A stretch of 64,000 bases of DNA, from positions 6,014,001 to 6,078,000 of the forward strand of contig OZ316892.1 of assembly GCA_973895155.1 (NCBI GenBank), written 5' to 3'. Source of the DNA: Marsupella aquatica (taxonomy: Eukaryota; Marchantiophyta). Positions within the stretch are counted from its first letter, which is position 1, and each line of letters starts with the position of its first letter. Position numbers and translations under genes: made by a program. This document shows positions 44,601 to 55,900 of the stretch, one piece after another. The notes beneath the pieces were generated by a model. The model worked only from the letters and a program-made list of their open reading frames with translations, did not search any database and had not been told where the DNA came from.

Positions 44601-45877
44601 GAGTGCGCGTGGGGCAGCCGAGGAGGGTACTCACCTCTGCACCTAGTCCGTACCAGAGATTCGCTGTCATCTTGGTGGCGACTCTAATGTGGAGGACAGT
44701 GGCGAATCATACCGTTATACTACCCTTCTACGCGACAACGTCACCGGTCCTTTTAACTTTCCTCTGACTCCAACGATGAGAATCAACGGTCCTCAGAGCA
44801 GACAGTCTTCTAGGAGACCGTTATTTACCGTTGATTGGAGCCGGTAAATCCTGGTGAGAAGCGGGCCGACGAGGCTACTACAGTGGAACGGAAAGTAATA
44901 AACATTTAATAAGTCGGAAAGCACCGACTCGAGAGCGCTTTACAGGTGGTTTGTAACAGTACTACGGAAGTATGCAGGGGTGCCGAACTGTACGGTGTTG
45001 GGTGCCGTAAGACAGCGGCCAGTGCGGCGCTGCGGCGTGCTCGCGTTTGACTGGATCACTAATGCAACGAAAATGGAGACTTATAAATTTATGCGTTGTA
45101 TTCCAGTGTCATAAAGTGGGAAGCTGGAATCTCTGATGATTGTTTGTAGACCCTGGTGTCGACCTTGCTCGTAGGCGATCCGTGACGACAGCCCAATGAT
45201 TAGAGGAAACCCAAAGGAAACACCAAAACAATGCCAGTCTTGAGTTGAAACACGTTGTGACAAGACAAAATCTATAACCCTTGGCAATGTTGGCACGAAA
45301 AGTAATTGCCTCAGACATTCAAAAAATGGAATATGTACTAGGGCGCGTGAACAGAGAGGTTTAATGCCCAAAGGTACTTCAAGGACCTCCAATTGTATTT
45401 TACTCGGCATAGTCACAACCATGATATACACAGATCAAACCTTATGATATGATAAGTGCATTCTGAAGAGGTTTGCATTGAAAGGTATTAAAGAGTCATG
45501 TTGTAGCAAGTTGGGCTTCAACACTTCCTTACAAATAGCAAAGCATTGAGAAGTGCTTCAACATGTTTTACAACTCGCCAAGTCCTAGATGAAGATGCAG
45601 AGGCTCCCTAAGTAAGGCCTCCTCTTGTGACTTGCATGGGATTATCAGGATAGGAGCATCCTTGACAAAATTGTGCTCCCCTGGGCTTTAACATAACTTT
45701 ACAAAGGAAAGAGGGATTTAGTTTGTGAGCCCAAACCTTGTCATATTTGTTGACATTGACATTTGCATGTTCAAACAGTGTTGCATTCTCTAATACAGGC
45801 ATATAAAACTAATCTTGTTTATTATCTTTTTAACTGTCAATTGGAAGGCCAGGATGGGAGGAAAGTCCAACCTGAAG
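41681..45877. other. No gene seen; GC-richer between 43.3 and 45.0 kb
   Basis: Short frames only. A C-run lies at about 42989-43000. In the GC-rich part a tggcgactct word (near 44677) recalls the tRNA-Arg primer-binding site of some plant LTR elements, but nothing else supports a retroelement. Confidence 0.4.
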
Positions 45878-45977
45878 NNNNNNNNNNNNNNNNNNNNNNN
45901 NNNNNNNNNNNNNNNNNNNNNNNNNNNNNNNNNNNNNNNNNNNNNNNNNNNNNNNNNNNNNNNNNNNNNNNNNNNNN
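45878..45977. other. Assembly gap of 100 N
   Basis: Exactly 100 N, the conventional placeholder for a gap of unknown size. Features to either side may not be truly adjacent. Confidence 0.99.
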
Positions 45978-46035
45978 AGTAGTTTGGCGATTTGCAAGCA
46001 CTTATAATCCTCCCGCTGTCTCGACCCAAAAGTAT

Positions 46036-46100
46036 TGTTGGGCCTAAGTGATTCGAACCTACGAACCACGTTGTGTCGCAACCTGATTTGCTAGTCACAT
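46036..46100 (-). other. tRNA-like or SINE remnant
   Basis: On the minus strand tagcaaatcagg resembles an A box and ggttcgaatc a B box, about 22 bases apart. The spacing is too short for a whole tRNA and the stems do not form, so this is a degraded or truncated piece. Confidence 0.3.
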
Positions 46101-48350
46101 TTTATTTCGTTTCTTTTTCGTTACTTGCACTGTTTCCCCCGTTTATTATTAGCCTGAGATTCGTATCAAGAAATGCCTGCAGGCATTACCAGATTCACCT
46201 CAGCTTATGATCCATCCTATCCTATGGAAGATAATCGAATGGAGAATGTTGTGATTCACTGTTTCAGGAATGAATCTGAGTTGAAGTAAGTTTGTAAAAC
46301 CGCCTATATACAAATCATTGAGGACCAGCTGTGGTTTAGTCTGATTCGTGCAGTCATCATGAGCGTTATTGTCACCTCTGAAAGTCGCAGGCCCCCGTCA
46401 ATGCTACGTACGTCTGTTGGTCATTTAGTCAAAGTAGGTTCAGTCTCAAGAGGAGCATTGCGAGGAAACGAGCATGGGAGACGGCTGCAGGCCTGCAGTC
46501 GTGGGCACGACTGTACTCGGACACAGTAAGTCTTGTTAGACAGATTACCTAGAATTCCACAGTCGGCAAGAGCGTATCGTTGACATATTCATGGCCTACG
46601 CTGCTACACTGTACTTTTCTCACCTCACCTTCGTTTCTAAACTGGTAAATACCCATTGGGGATAGGTATATACGGAGCACTAAGGAAAAAGCAGGTTTGA
46701 TTGCCCATGAGAAAATTCAAGAGCAGACACAGCGCCATTGCTTAGGCACAAATATCATCAGACCACACGCACGAAATTTTTGAGTAAGATTTTTTTTCTT
46801 CTTCTAGTTTTTGAGGAAGATGTCTTAGATGCCCTCCCAAGTGCATGGGATCTCCTGCCTTAAGTGAAATTTCAGCAACATCAATTGCAGCTCTTAAATT
46901 TCTGGAAGTCAAATGCAGTTAGATTAGGTGTGTATTAGGTGTGGACGAACCTTCGTCACGAAGCACAAAAACACTGAGCTATTTCACTAAAAGTAAACCT
47001 TTGGATCTTCTCACTAGTGCAATCCTTACCTCATATGTCTAAGAGACCCTCCTATGAGGTTTATTCCAAATATTTTTCTGGCTGGTCAGCTGGCTGCCCA
47101 GTAGGGGTTGAGCTTGCTGCTCAGTCAGGCTTTAATTTGTGGAAAATGTTTGGGCTTTTCGGCTGTTTGTCTTCCTGGGTTTTCTATTTATCAGGTCCCC
47201 TCCTTTTGGGATCCTCTCTCCAGGTTTGGGCCAGTGTAATATATATTCTTCTTTCGCTCTACCACTTTCTGCTTTTACTCCATTATCCTTTGTTTGCCCC
47301 TTTTTCACGAAAACAAACTGCTGACATTTTACCTGGTTTTCTAGGGTTTTACTTTTCTTGTCCCTTCACGTTTAACAATTGGGTTTAGCCTGTTTTGGCT
47401 GGTTTTATCGGTTGCCCTTTTGGCTTTGTTTTCCTTCCAACGAACGTGAAGAGTCCGCCCCCCAGATAAAAATAAAAAATAAAAAATGAATGACCTGGTT
47501 GCTGAGAAGAAAGCATGTGTAGAGGGCCGAAAATAGACCCACATTTGAGCCAAGCACATGGGCTGTTCTGGAAAAGATTCCCCTTGTGAGTGCCCACCCT
47601 CGAAAATATCATCTAAATGGGCCCTTCGCCCCCTTTAAACGGAAAAAAAGAAGAAAAAAAAGAGGGACTTGCCCATTGTCTGGTCAGGGTTCAAACTTTG
47701 TTCGTAGGTGTCTTTTCACCGATAGATTCTTTGGCCTATATGGTCATCGCTTTAGTTCAACAAGAAAAAGACGACGAAAAGTTTAGCCGGGTGACCTTTC
47801 GAAAGGATGGGCGATGTCATGTGCAGAGGGCAGATGTCTAGCTAGGAGCCCATCATATCAGCTTTCCTTGACAACGGGAATCCATCCGTTCCCTGCTTTT
47901 TCTGAATGCTCATATCCGTCAATGGATGTAGTTTGGATAACCCAGTTTTTTAATAGGATAAGCACCTGGTTGGGCACCGTGGAATATAATGCCCCCAAAA
48001 CTATGGCTTTAGTTCAGTTTTGAAGGGATTTTATGGCCGACAATTTGCGTAATGAGGACCTCAGCTTCATATGTCAAAACTTGCGTGAGAAGTGGAAAGA
48101 AAAAAAAACAGATAAAATAACTGAACATAAGATCATGCAAGTCCGAGTATGTAAAGAAAGAAGAATAAATTAAAATGCCAGATTTTTATGGCAAGTGTAT
48201 GATAGCCTCTAAATTAAAAACTGTTACCCGATGGACCTCGTGAGGCCCCACTAGGTTTTGGGTACACCATCTAAGATCCATCAACTGTTTGGATCAGTCA
48301 TGGGTTGTCAAATAATACTTTTCATTTTAGGGTCAATGAAATATACATCT
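46101..48350. other. No gene seen
   Basis: The frame at 47017-47388 is Phe/Leu-rich and arises from T-rich sequence. I see no family match. Confidence 0.4.
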
Positions 48351-48539
48351 CATTTATGACATGCAAGACAATAATTAAAGATTGGCTATTTTACTTTTTG
48401 TTTTATAGAATAATTTATTTGCATTCTTAGTTGTACGTTATAATTATGCATTGACCTCTTAATGTAGCCAAATCTATCATAATTATAAAACTAAAATACC
48501 ACAACACTTTTTCTAGTTAATCCTTGCATGTCATAAATG
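48351..48539. mobile_element. Candidate MITE with 16-bp perfect terminal inverted repeats
   Basis: catttatgacatgcaa at 48351-48366 is the exact reverse complement of 48524-48539. The 157-bp interior is AT-rich and non-coding. No clear target duplication is visible outside, so the true ends may differ slightly. Confidence 0.45.
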
Positions 48540-49253
48540 GCATGAGTCCAAATTCTATACCATAAATTCAACGAATGCCACCCTCATGCGTAAGAACTTT
48601 GAAGCCAAAACTCGCCAAAGTCTGTATGTTGTTTGTGGCTAACCCAGATGTAAAGCCCAAAAACAGCCCCCATAAATTTTCGAAACACTGACAAATGACG
48701 GTTGTGCAAATCCTAATAAGATGACCCCACTTAAAGGTCAATGGACAGAAGATCACTGCAGTTTTTCAAAGTTTACTGAGGATTCAGGTTTCAGGTAAGT
48801 TGGGATTTGGAAAATGGTGTCCATGATAAAGTACTTTTTCCAGGATTCATGCATTGATTTCATTTTGTCAGCAGGGACCACAAATATTGTCATGCACGTT
48901 GCATTCTAGAGAGTTTTTATTCACTTTTTAATTTCACTGTACACATAAAATCAGCAGGGAGTCTCAAGGCTTCAAAGTTGTGGATGATAGTTTTAGTCCA
49001 CACTTTTTTCAGGGTTGTGTAAAAGTTTTCTTCACTAGTGTTTATAATGACTTATGGTGGTCGCATATGACCAATCTTATGGCAAAAAGTCATAGATTAT
49101 GAATTTGGTATCCATATAGTTTCATCCCTAATCTCAACGGACAACTTAAGGTCCAACAAATTTGAAGCTTTGAGACACCCTAAAGTAGTAGCCTAGTCAA
49201 TGTGTGGGGACATAACTTGTACATGTTACTCAATCAAAACAGGCCCATTCAAG

Positions 49254-49256
<3 letters not shown>
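48540..49256. other. No gene seen
   Basis: AT-rich, with only short frames. Confidence 0.4.

Positions 49257-49312
<56 letters not shown>
49257..49312. repeat. AG dinucleotide microsatellite, 28 units
   Basis: Uninterrupted ag repeat, 56 bases. Confidence 0.99.
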
Positions 49313-49318
<6 letters not shown>

Positions 49319-49914
49319 TCAAATCATTGTTTGTGTATTCTATTGTAGTCTGCCCCTTTCCTCTTTGCACTATAGTACTCCCACTCGTGGTACTCAATGG
49401 ACTGGGTAAACAGACAGATGCTGTACATGCTGCGGTGCGGGTATGACCTTATTCACATGGATTGAGTTGTGCAGCATGGCCACACCTGTTCAAGTAGTGT
49501 GCAAAATTGGCTACATTCAAGCACAAATGCCTCAATTTTCTGATGGAGAATGACTGCATGTTGAGACCAAGATCCATGCATCTTTACCATCCCGTAGCAA
49601 GGGGTCAGGGGCCGGTCATTTTCTGTGGGGAATACGTGCCAAGAACCTACCTTGAAAATGAGCTGGCAAATGATACTCAGGCTAGATGTTGAAAAAATTC
49701 CTATCATCAGCCACCATTGAATATAAGTGGGGGAGAATATAGAAGTTTTTCCATTGTAGAGTAGTTTCCAGCCATTGCTATATTTTCCCCACTATTTATT
49801 TTTACTCTCAATATTGCTATATTTCCCCCCACTAGTTTTTTACGCTCAATGCCCTGGTCAAGATCTGGATCACCAAATTTTTTTTTTCTAATTTCAGTAA
49901 AGTTAGAAACAATG

Positions 49915-50300
49915 AAAATCTCTCAGGCCTTATGTAATAAGGTCCTGTTTACATTGTGGGTAATAGTAGCCCCTCAAAACTCAAGCTAAAGTTTTCCTTT
50001 TTATGGGCATTATATCCCCTAGTAAGGTCCTCTTTATGTACATTATCTACAACATAATAAGGGATCTTGCATTTTGACATTGAATTTGTTTGGTTGTTTT
50101 TCCTGATCATTGATGAAGGAAATGGACATCCGTGGCACATATGTGCTTCCCCACATTGCCCCATAAATGTCCCGGGCCGATTCCCTATGGGCCTACCTTC
50201 CTTGAGTTGTGCGACACAAGAGCATAGGGCTCATGGATAATAATAACCCCTCAAAACTCACCTAAATTTCTCCTTTTTATGGGCATTATATCCCATACTG
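49915..50300 (+). repeat. Dispersed repeat with an internal duplication
   Basis: The block cccctcaaaactca to tttatgggcattatatcccc occurs at about 49970-50020 and again at about 50246-50294. A third, more diverged relative lies at 37255-37310. Confidence 0.6.
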
Positions 50301-52500
50301 CCCTCGAAACAGTACTTTGCTCTAAACAAAAGCCCGATATAACCATCCCAAACAGCTGGAGATGCCCTTAGGGCGTAGGGCTTGCCGTTCATGGAGTAAG
50401 CATATAAAAGCGTTCAATGCCAAGCGGTACTCCACTACCGAGTTTTCTTGCACTCCCTTAATGATTCTGATTAGTGACAAGGCTCTCAGATTGAAGCGAG
50501 GCAGGTAGCAAAGTTGTGAGCTTCCAGTCACAGGAATTCTACAGACGGATCGCAGACTTTTATTAGCTTTGCATGGCTCGATCATTGAGGCAGATTTGTC
50601 AGGTTTGCAGATCCCTGAAGCTCCCAAGAATCACTCGCTAGATTTCATTAGTTCATTTGCATGCATGCCAGCTTACTCTTGCTCCTCGCTGGAATCCAGA
50701 CCGGACTCCATGATTTGCATGGGCAGTATCCCCTTATGGTGCTCGCTGTAGTTCTTAGATTCGTTGGGTTTCATTAGCAGCTCTGCGATGGACGCAAAGT
50801 CAGCAGCAACGCTCTGCAATGCAAGCCCGGTGCAGCACAAGATTCGTGTTCAGTGTAGTGCCTGTGTTGGCGGCATGTGCAAAACCTATTGCAATCCCTC
50901 ATCAGAGACTCAACTATTAAGACCCCAAGTTTTCAAATCAGACGTGGAACTGTTGTGAATCGCACTTGTGACTTGTGGGTGGGAACGACATTGGTGTGAA
51001 GCACGCTATTGTGAGAATTTTAAATCCATTCCACTACTGTCTACCTAAGCTCGACTTGCACTAGAATTAGAAGCCCTCTCTGATCGCACGCGCGAAACCT
51101 CACAATGTCTAACTCCATTAAACCCCACTGTTTGAAGGAGTCAAGGAGGAAGAATGTCCAGCTGGAACAAGAGCTGCTAACCTCGATCATTGTACAGTAC
51201 CGTCTTGCAACCAGGCTTGAGAAAGTTGACAAGCTGGCACAAATCAAAGCTCTTAACAATACTGTAGTTCGGATTACGGATTCAAGGGGCCCTTTGTTGT
51301 TGGAGCGAATGAAGTGGACACGGTGTTCGAAGCGAGTTCAGCTCAGAAGAAAGATTTGTCTTGTCGGGGATGTCAGACCTGAGACGATCAACACAAATAT
51401 TCCGTCGACACTTCTGCACACATTTCTGTAGCAGCATTATTCAGTAGACAATTCTGCACACATTTCTGTAGATGTGCGGCTGCATTATTCCTATACAGGT
51501 CCACTTCGATATTTTCGCAAATCTAAAATTGTAGAAACCTATTATCACGTGTGTTAAACACTTGTATCTCGTTTCAATTGAAAATCTCGTTTGGCACACT
51601 TGGATATCAAGATAAAATGGTTTGGTGAACTCAAATAACACTTTAATTAGACAAGTACTAATTAAATGTCTCTCGATGCACCATTGGATCTTTTGATATT
51701 TCCTGCTCTCCTCGGAAGTAGTGCTCCAGTGAACCCATGCTCCCATAGTATTTGGCACTGATTTCGGAAAGTAATAAGCTTATGTACGTGGCGGGTAGTT
51801 GTAGCCTGCAAACAAACAGGAGGAAAGAAGTGCTCACCTGCTAGCAAACCTAGTACCTAGCCAAACTTGGTTTCAAATCTTTTGTTTCACTTTTAGTAAA
51901 ATCAATTTTGGATTAGTTTTTGTGAACTTAAAGTCAGGATGGACTCATACTTTGTCTATGAAACCCCCATGGACAAACCAAACTTAGATGGACTTGACTC
52001 AAACACATATATGCTTGGATACTATTTGTTATATTTGTCTCCAAAAATACCACGTCAGATCATCATTTTTGTTCACCTCTCCAAAAGTATCTTGTCAAAG
52101 CACCACCTCTATACATTTTTGTCCAAGGATACCATGTACCAACCTGATCAGCATTGATTGCAAGCATAAGTTTTATTCTATTAATATATTTTTCCATCAA
52201 AGCTAGTCACTTTAACCATTTTTGTTGAGTTCAATAAAAAACCCATAAAATATGTAAGGTATGTTTAGGGATTTGTATGCTTTATCTGGCGTTCATGGTA
52301 ATAAAATTATATAGACTAAGCTCTTCACAATTTACTCTAGCGCTTCAAGTAGTTTGTTCAATGAGCAAAAGCAATATTAATTCAATTTTTTCCTCAAAAA
52401 TATTTTTATGTTTATAATAGATCGCAAAATCCCCACAAAAGGGGGCAAGAAGCAACACAATACCCGTGAAACAACATAACAATTTCCACTAGGAAAACTG
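50301..52500. other. No confident gene
   Basis: Short frames at 50569-50958 and 51105-51431 (+) have no recognised domain. The latter has a charged start (KESRRKNVQLEQELL) but no other support. A short duplicated ttctgcacacatttctgtag lies at about 51413-51470. Confidence 0.4.
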
Positions 52501-52521
52501 GGTGCAAATCTTGATTTTCAT

Positions 52522-52747
52522 AGAGCATTGCTCTTGAGATGAAATTGTATTTTCCATAGAGTATCGCTCTTGTGTTAAGGAGGGGTTTGACTTATTTTTC
52601 TGCAACAAAACTATCTCAGATTTTAATCTAAGAGGGTGTTGAGAAATCTTATTTTTCAGAGAGCGTTGCTCTTTCACAAAGAGGGCTTCAATTAAATTTC
52701 CCACTGCAGAGCTCCAAAAAATGATATTTTTCAAAGAGCGTTGCTCT
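52522..52747. repeat. Four spaced copies of a 13-base mini-hairpin
   Basis: agagcattgctct (52522), agagtatcgctct (52558), agagcgttgctct (52660) and again (52735) each form a 5-bp stem with a 3-base loop. Flanking T-rich words such as atttttca are shared, so these are diverged tandem units rather than isolated palindromes. Confidence 0.7.
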
Positions 52748-52826
52748 TGTTACAATAAGCGCTTCTAGTACTTTGCCGTCGCAGAGGTCTCAACAATTTC
52801 AAATACAATACTACACTGTTCACCGT

Positions 52827-52903
52827 AATTAGTGTGACTAACACTAATTCGAGAGCGCCCATTTTCAGGGTCTACTAGCGAATTAGTGTTAGTCACACTA
52901 ATT
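52827..52903. repeat. Perfect 25-bp inverted repeat
   Basis: Arm 52827-52851 is the exact reverse complement of 52879-52903, separated by 27 bases. Each arm is itself nearly palindromic (aattagtg...cactaatt). Further attagtgtta words follow at about 52930 and 53000. Confidence 0.92.
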
Positions 52904-55900
52904 TTGTGCTAACACTATTTTTGCGCACATGAATTAGTGTTACTATGGTCTTAAAAGTGGCAAAATACAAAGAAAAAAACTATTAAAAAAATCCACACCA
53001 ATTAGTGTTACTTTGGACTAAAGATCATCCATTTTTTACAAGCAATTTAAACGAAACTGAAAAAAATTAGTTTTGAAAACCGCCAAAAATTAGTGACCAT
53101 CAACAAGACAAATGTAGAGACTATGAGCAGGGACAAGCTGGCCCTTGACAAATGCAGTTTGTAGAATGGAACGGTAGGAGGACCCCCACCCGCCTATCAA
53201 TCAATTGACCCAAGAGTGGTTAAAGTCACCTTGAGGAAAGCCCAGGCCGTCTGATCGCAACCTTGGGTGCAGTGACATGAGTGAAAATGTGTGAGAGACC
53301 CACCTAAATTTTACTAATAAATATAATAAAACTTATGGAGAGGCTTAGATCTTTCCTGATATTAAGGACATCCATCAGATCTTCACATATTTGACAATTC
53401 TAACTGCAACAAAAGACAGATTTTGCAAATTTTACTCAGAATTTGGTCCCCTTAGTTTTCTTTGTATAATGTCACCAGGAGTTAGGGGTGATTACAAAAA
53501 GATATAGATATCCCAATACTCCTATATTTGTTTATATCTTATTTTTCATCGCTCTGAACAGAGGGTTATGATCTTACACATGCCTTTCACACTTGGTGTC
53601 TTCCACATTTGAGAGTCTCTAGCTAAGCTTATCATTGCCTAAGTTCATAAAGCCCCTTTCCTTTTGAAAAGTAAAATAAATGAAGGACTGGGATGAATGG
53701 TGGAAGCCTTGAGTCTACTCTTATGATTGAAATGATAAATTAATCTAGGCTCTACCAGGTGTTTCAGTTGCTGCTCTGTAGGGCTTTTGTCCTTTTGCTG
53801 TTCCGGCCATTGAACTTTTGGCTATTGGGCTATTTTGCTCTGTGTTTTCATTGTGTTTTCCTTTATTTTGTTTTTTATTGGATTTTTGGTCTTTGGGATC
53901 ATATCTTCCAGCAAGGCATTTTTGTTCCTTTCAAGTTCCATATACTCATTAGAGACTGTTCAAACAATAATGGGTGATTAAATGTTCTCAATCACCCATC
54001 ACATTATTCGGAATGAATGATGATGTGGCTTGATTTTAGAGAAAATGATGTGATTCGATTCCTACGGGTTCTTTCAACATCCCCTCTTACAACAGTTTTG
54101 GAACATAGCTATGACATATTTTGGCCTTGACACTTTACTTCTGAGAAAAGTAAATCCCAATAAAACCTCGAAATCATAGCTATGAAATAGTTTCAATACC
54201 TACAACAAACTCCAGTAGTTGAGCCACTCCACTCTACCCTTACTTATTGTAGGTCGGTGTGCTAAATTTGCTACAGGACCTTTTCCGAGCCTTTCCTCAT
54301 CCTCGTCATTCAATACATCGATTCACAACAAGGAAAGAACTCAAAGACGAGCTTGAACTTTCGACATTTACTCTCCCTTGTTTGGCGGCTCGATCGAGAT
54401 GAATACGACTACAGTAGTGTGGGCCAATTTGTTTGGACAGAAGGCAACTTGAGTGTGCGCCACCAGTGCAGGAACTAATCAATAATTGTACTGTGTGTGG
54501 GTGTAAGGACATGGTGATAGTCTGATAGAAGCCGAGCGGAAAGTGGAAGTCTACCCGCCTGAACTTAATTGGGGAAGAAGCAAAACCTCCACTTCTCTAG
54601 AATGCTGTACAACTTCTCAGTTATCAGATGAGAGAACGCGCCACTGCTGGCAGCCACTTTCACACAAAGCATTGCACACGGCACTGATTGCTCCAACTAG
54701 CGAGTTGGGCACGTCTTACCGTGAAGGGCGCGGACATGGATGCTCTATCTTCGACGTTCCCACATGTATAGTGGCGCTGCACAAGTATGGAGGAGACTTT
54801 GAAGGCGAACAACTGGCAGCAAACATTTCGTTTGGTTTTGATCCGTTTAGGATTTCAGACGCATGGCGTTTCAGTAGTCAACCTTGTCATCAGTGGGCAA
54901 CAAATCAGTGCGGAGCTGATGCATGCGGAAAATGTGGTACCAACCGACGGGATGCACGACGAAATTAACGCATTCGCGCTCCGAAGCACTTGAGATGAAG
55001 CCTGCTTCTTCTTTATAAAACTAGTCCACATTTCGAAAGCGAATGCATGCAACGTGCACCGAAAGGATTGCCGAAAACAGGCTCTTGTTCAATTTTGTAG
55101 CTTCCCTGCTCAAAACAAATTGATTGACTTTCTAAAAAATGTTATCGGTGGGGACATTCCCCATAATATGGCATGGACGGACGTCTCTTCACTATTTCAC
55201 AACAATTATTTTGCCTTGGAAAAACTCATTGAAATTCATCCAAAAAGCCAGCATACAACAGGGGTGGCCCACAAAAGGGGGTCGGCACCCGGGGGGGGGG
55301 GGGGGGACCAAAGGTCGGGGAGCCAATGCAACCGGAGAGGCCGGCACCAGGAGAGAAGTCTCTTCACTATTTCACAACAATTCCACTTACATTTCTCAGT
55401 GGGAGTAATCTTTGATTGAGCTCCACACATGCAACGATTAGTAGAAACTCTTTTGCTTCTTTCGGTCTTCATGTGATGGAACTCGGTGATCCCAATCAAG
55501 TTAGCTCGCAATGCGACATGAATGATTTGGACAAGCGATTATACAGTTCTGGCCTTCTGACCTTCGATTAGTATACTTATTGCAATTCCAAGAACTGGAT
55601 TTGAGAAAGTGTAAGATATAATCATTCTTGAAGTTACCAGTAGAAAGTAAAACAAATCGGATCATCAGATGTAAATCGGGGAGCCGGTAAATTTGTAGGT
55701 GAATCTGTCGCTGCCTTGACAGATGAGCTCAAGGAAATGTTTGGCCCACAATTTCGTAGGAAGTGGTGAATAGGGGTGTGATCGGATCTTTCGAGTCTCT
55801 TTTCTCCGCTCTCCACTATCATTCTACATTCTTTCGTGTCCACGTTTCCGTTTGGGCTCAGCTCCAAATATAGACTCGTTGGCAATGTTTGCCCCACAAG

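Noticed and set aside
44670-44720. LTR-retrotransposon primer-binding site (tRNA-Arg type)
   Set aside because: Only about ten bases match, with no LTR pair, polypurine tract or gag/pol frame nearby.
46036-46100. Functional tRNA gene beside the gap
   Set aside because: The B-box-like word is present, but the T stem does not pair and the A- to B-box spacing is too short.
47017-47388. 123-codon hydrophobic plus-strand frame
   Set aside because: T-rich sequence produces Phe/Leu-rich translation; similar spurious frames appear near 38650 and 53760.
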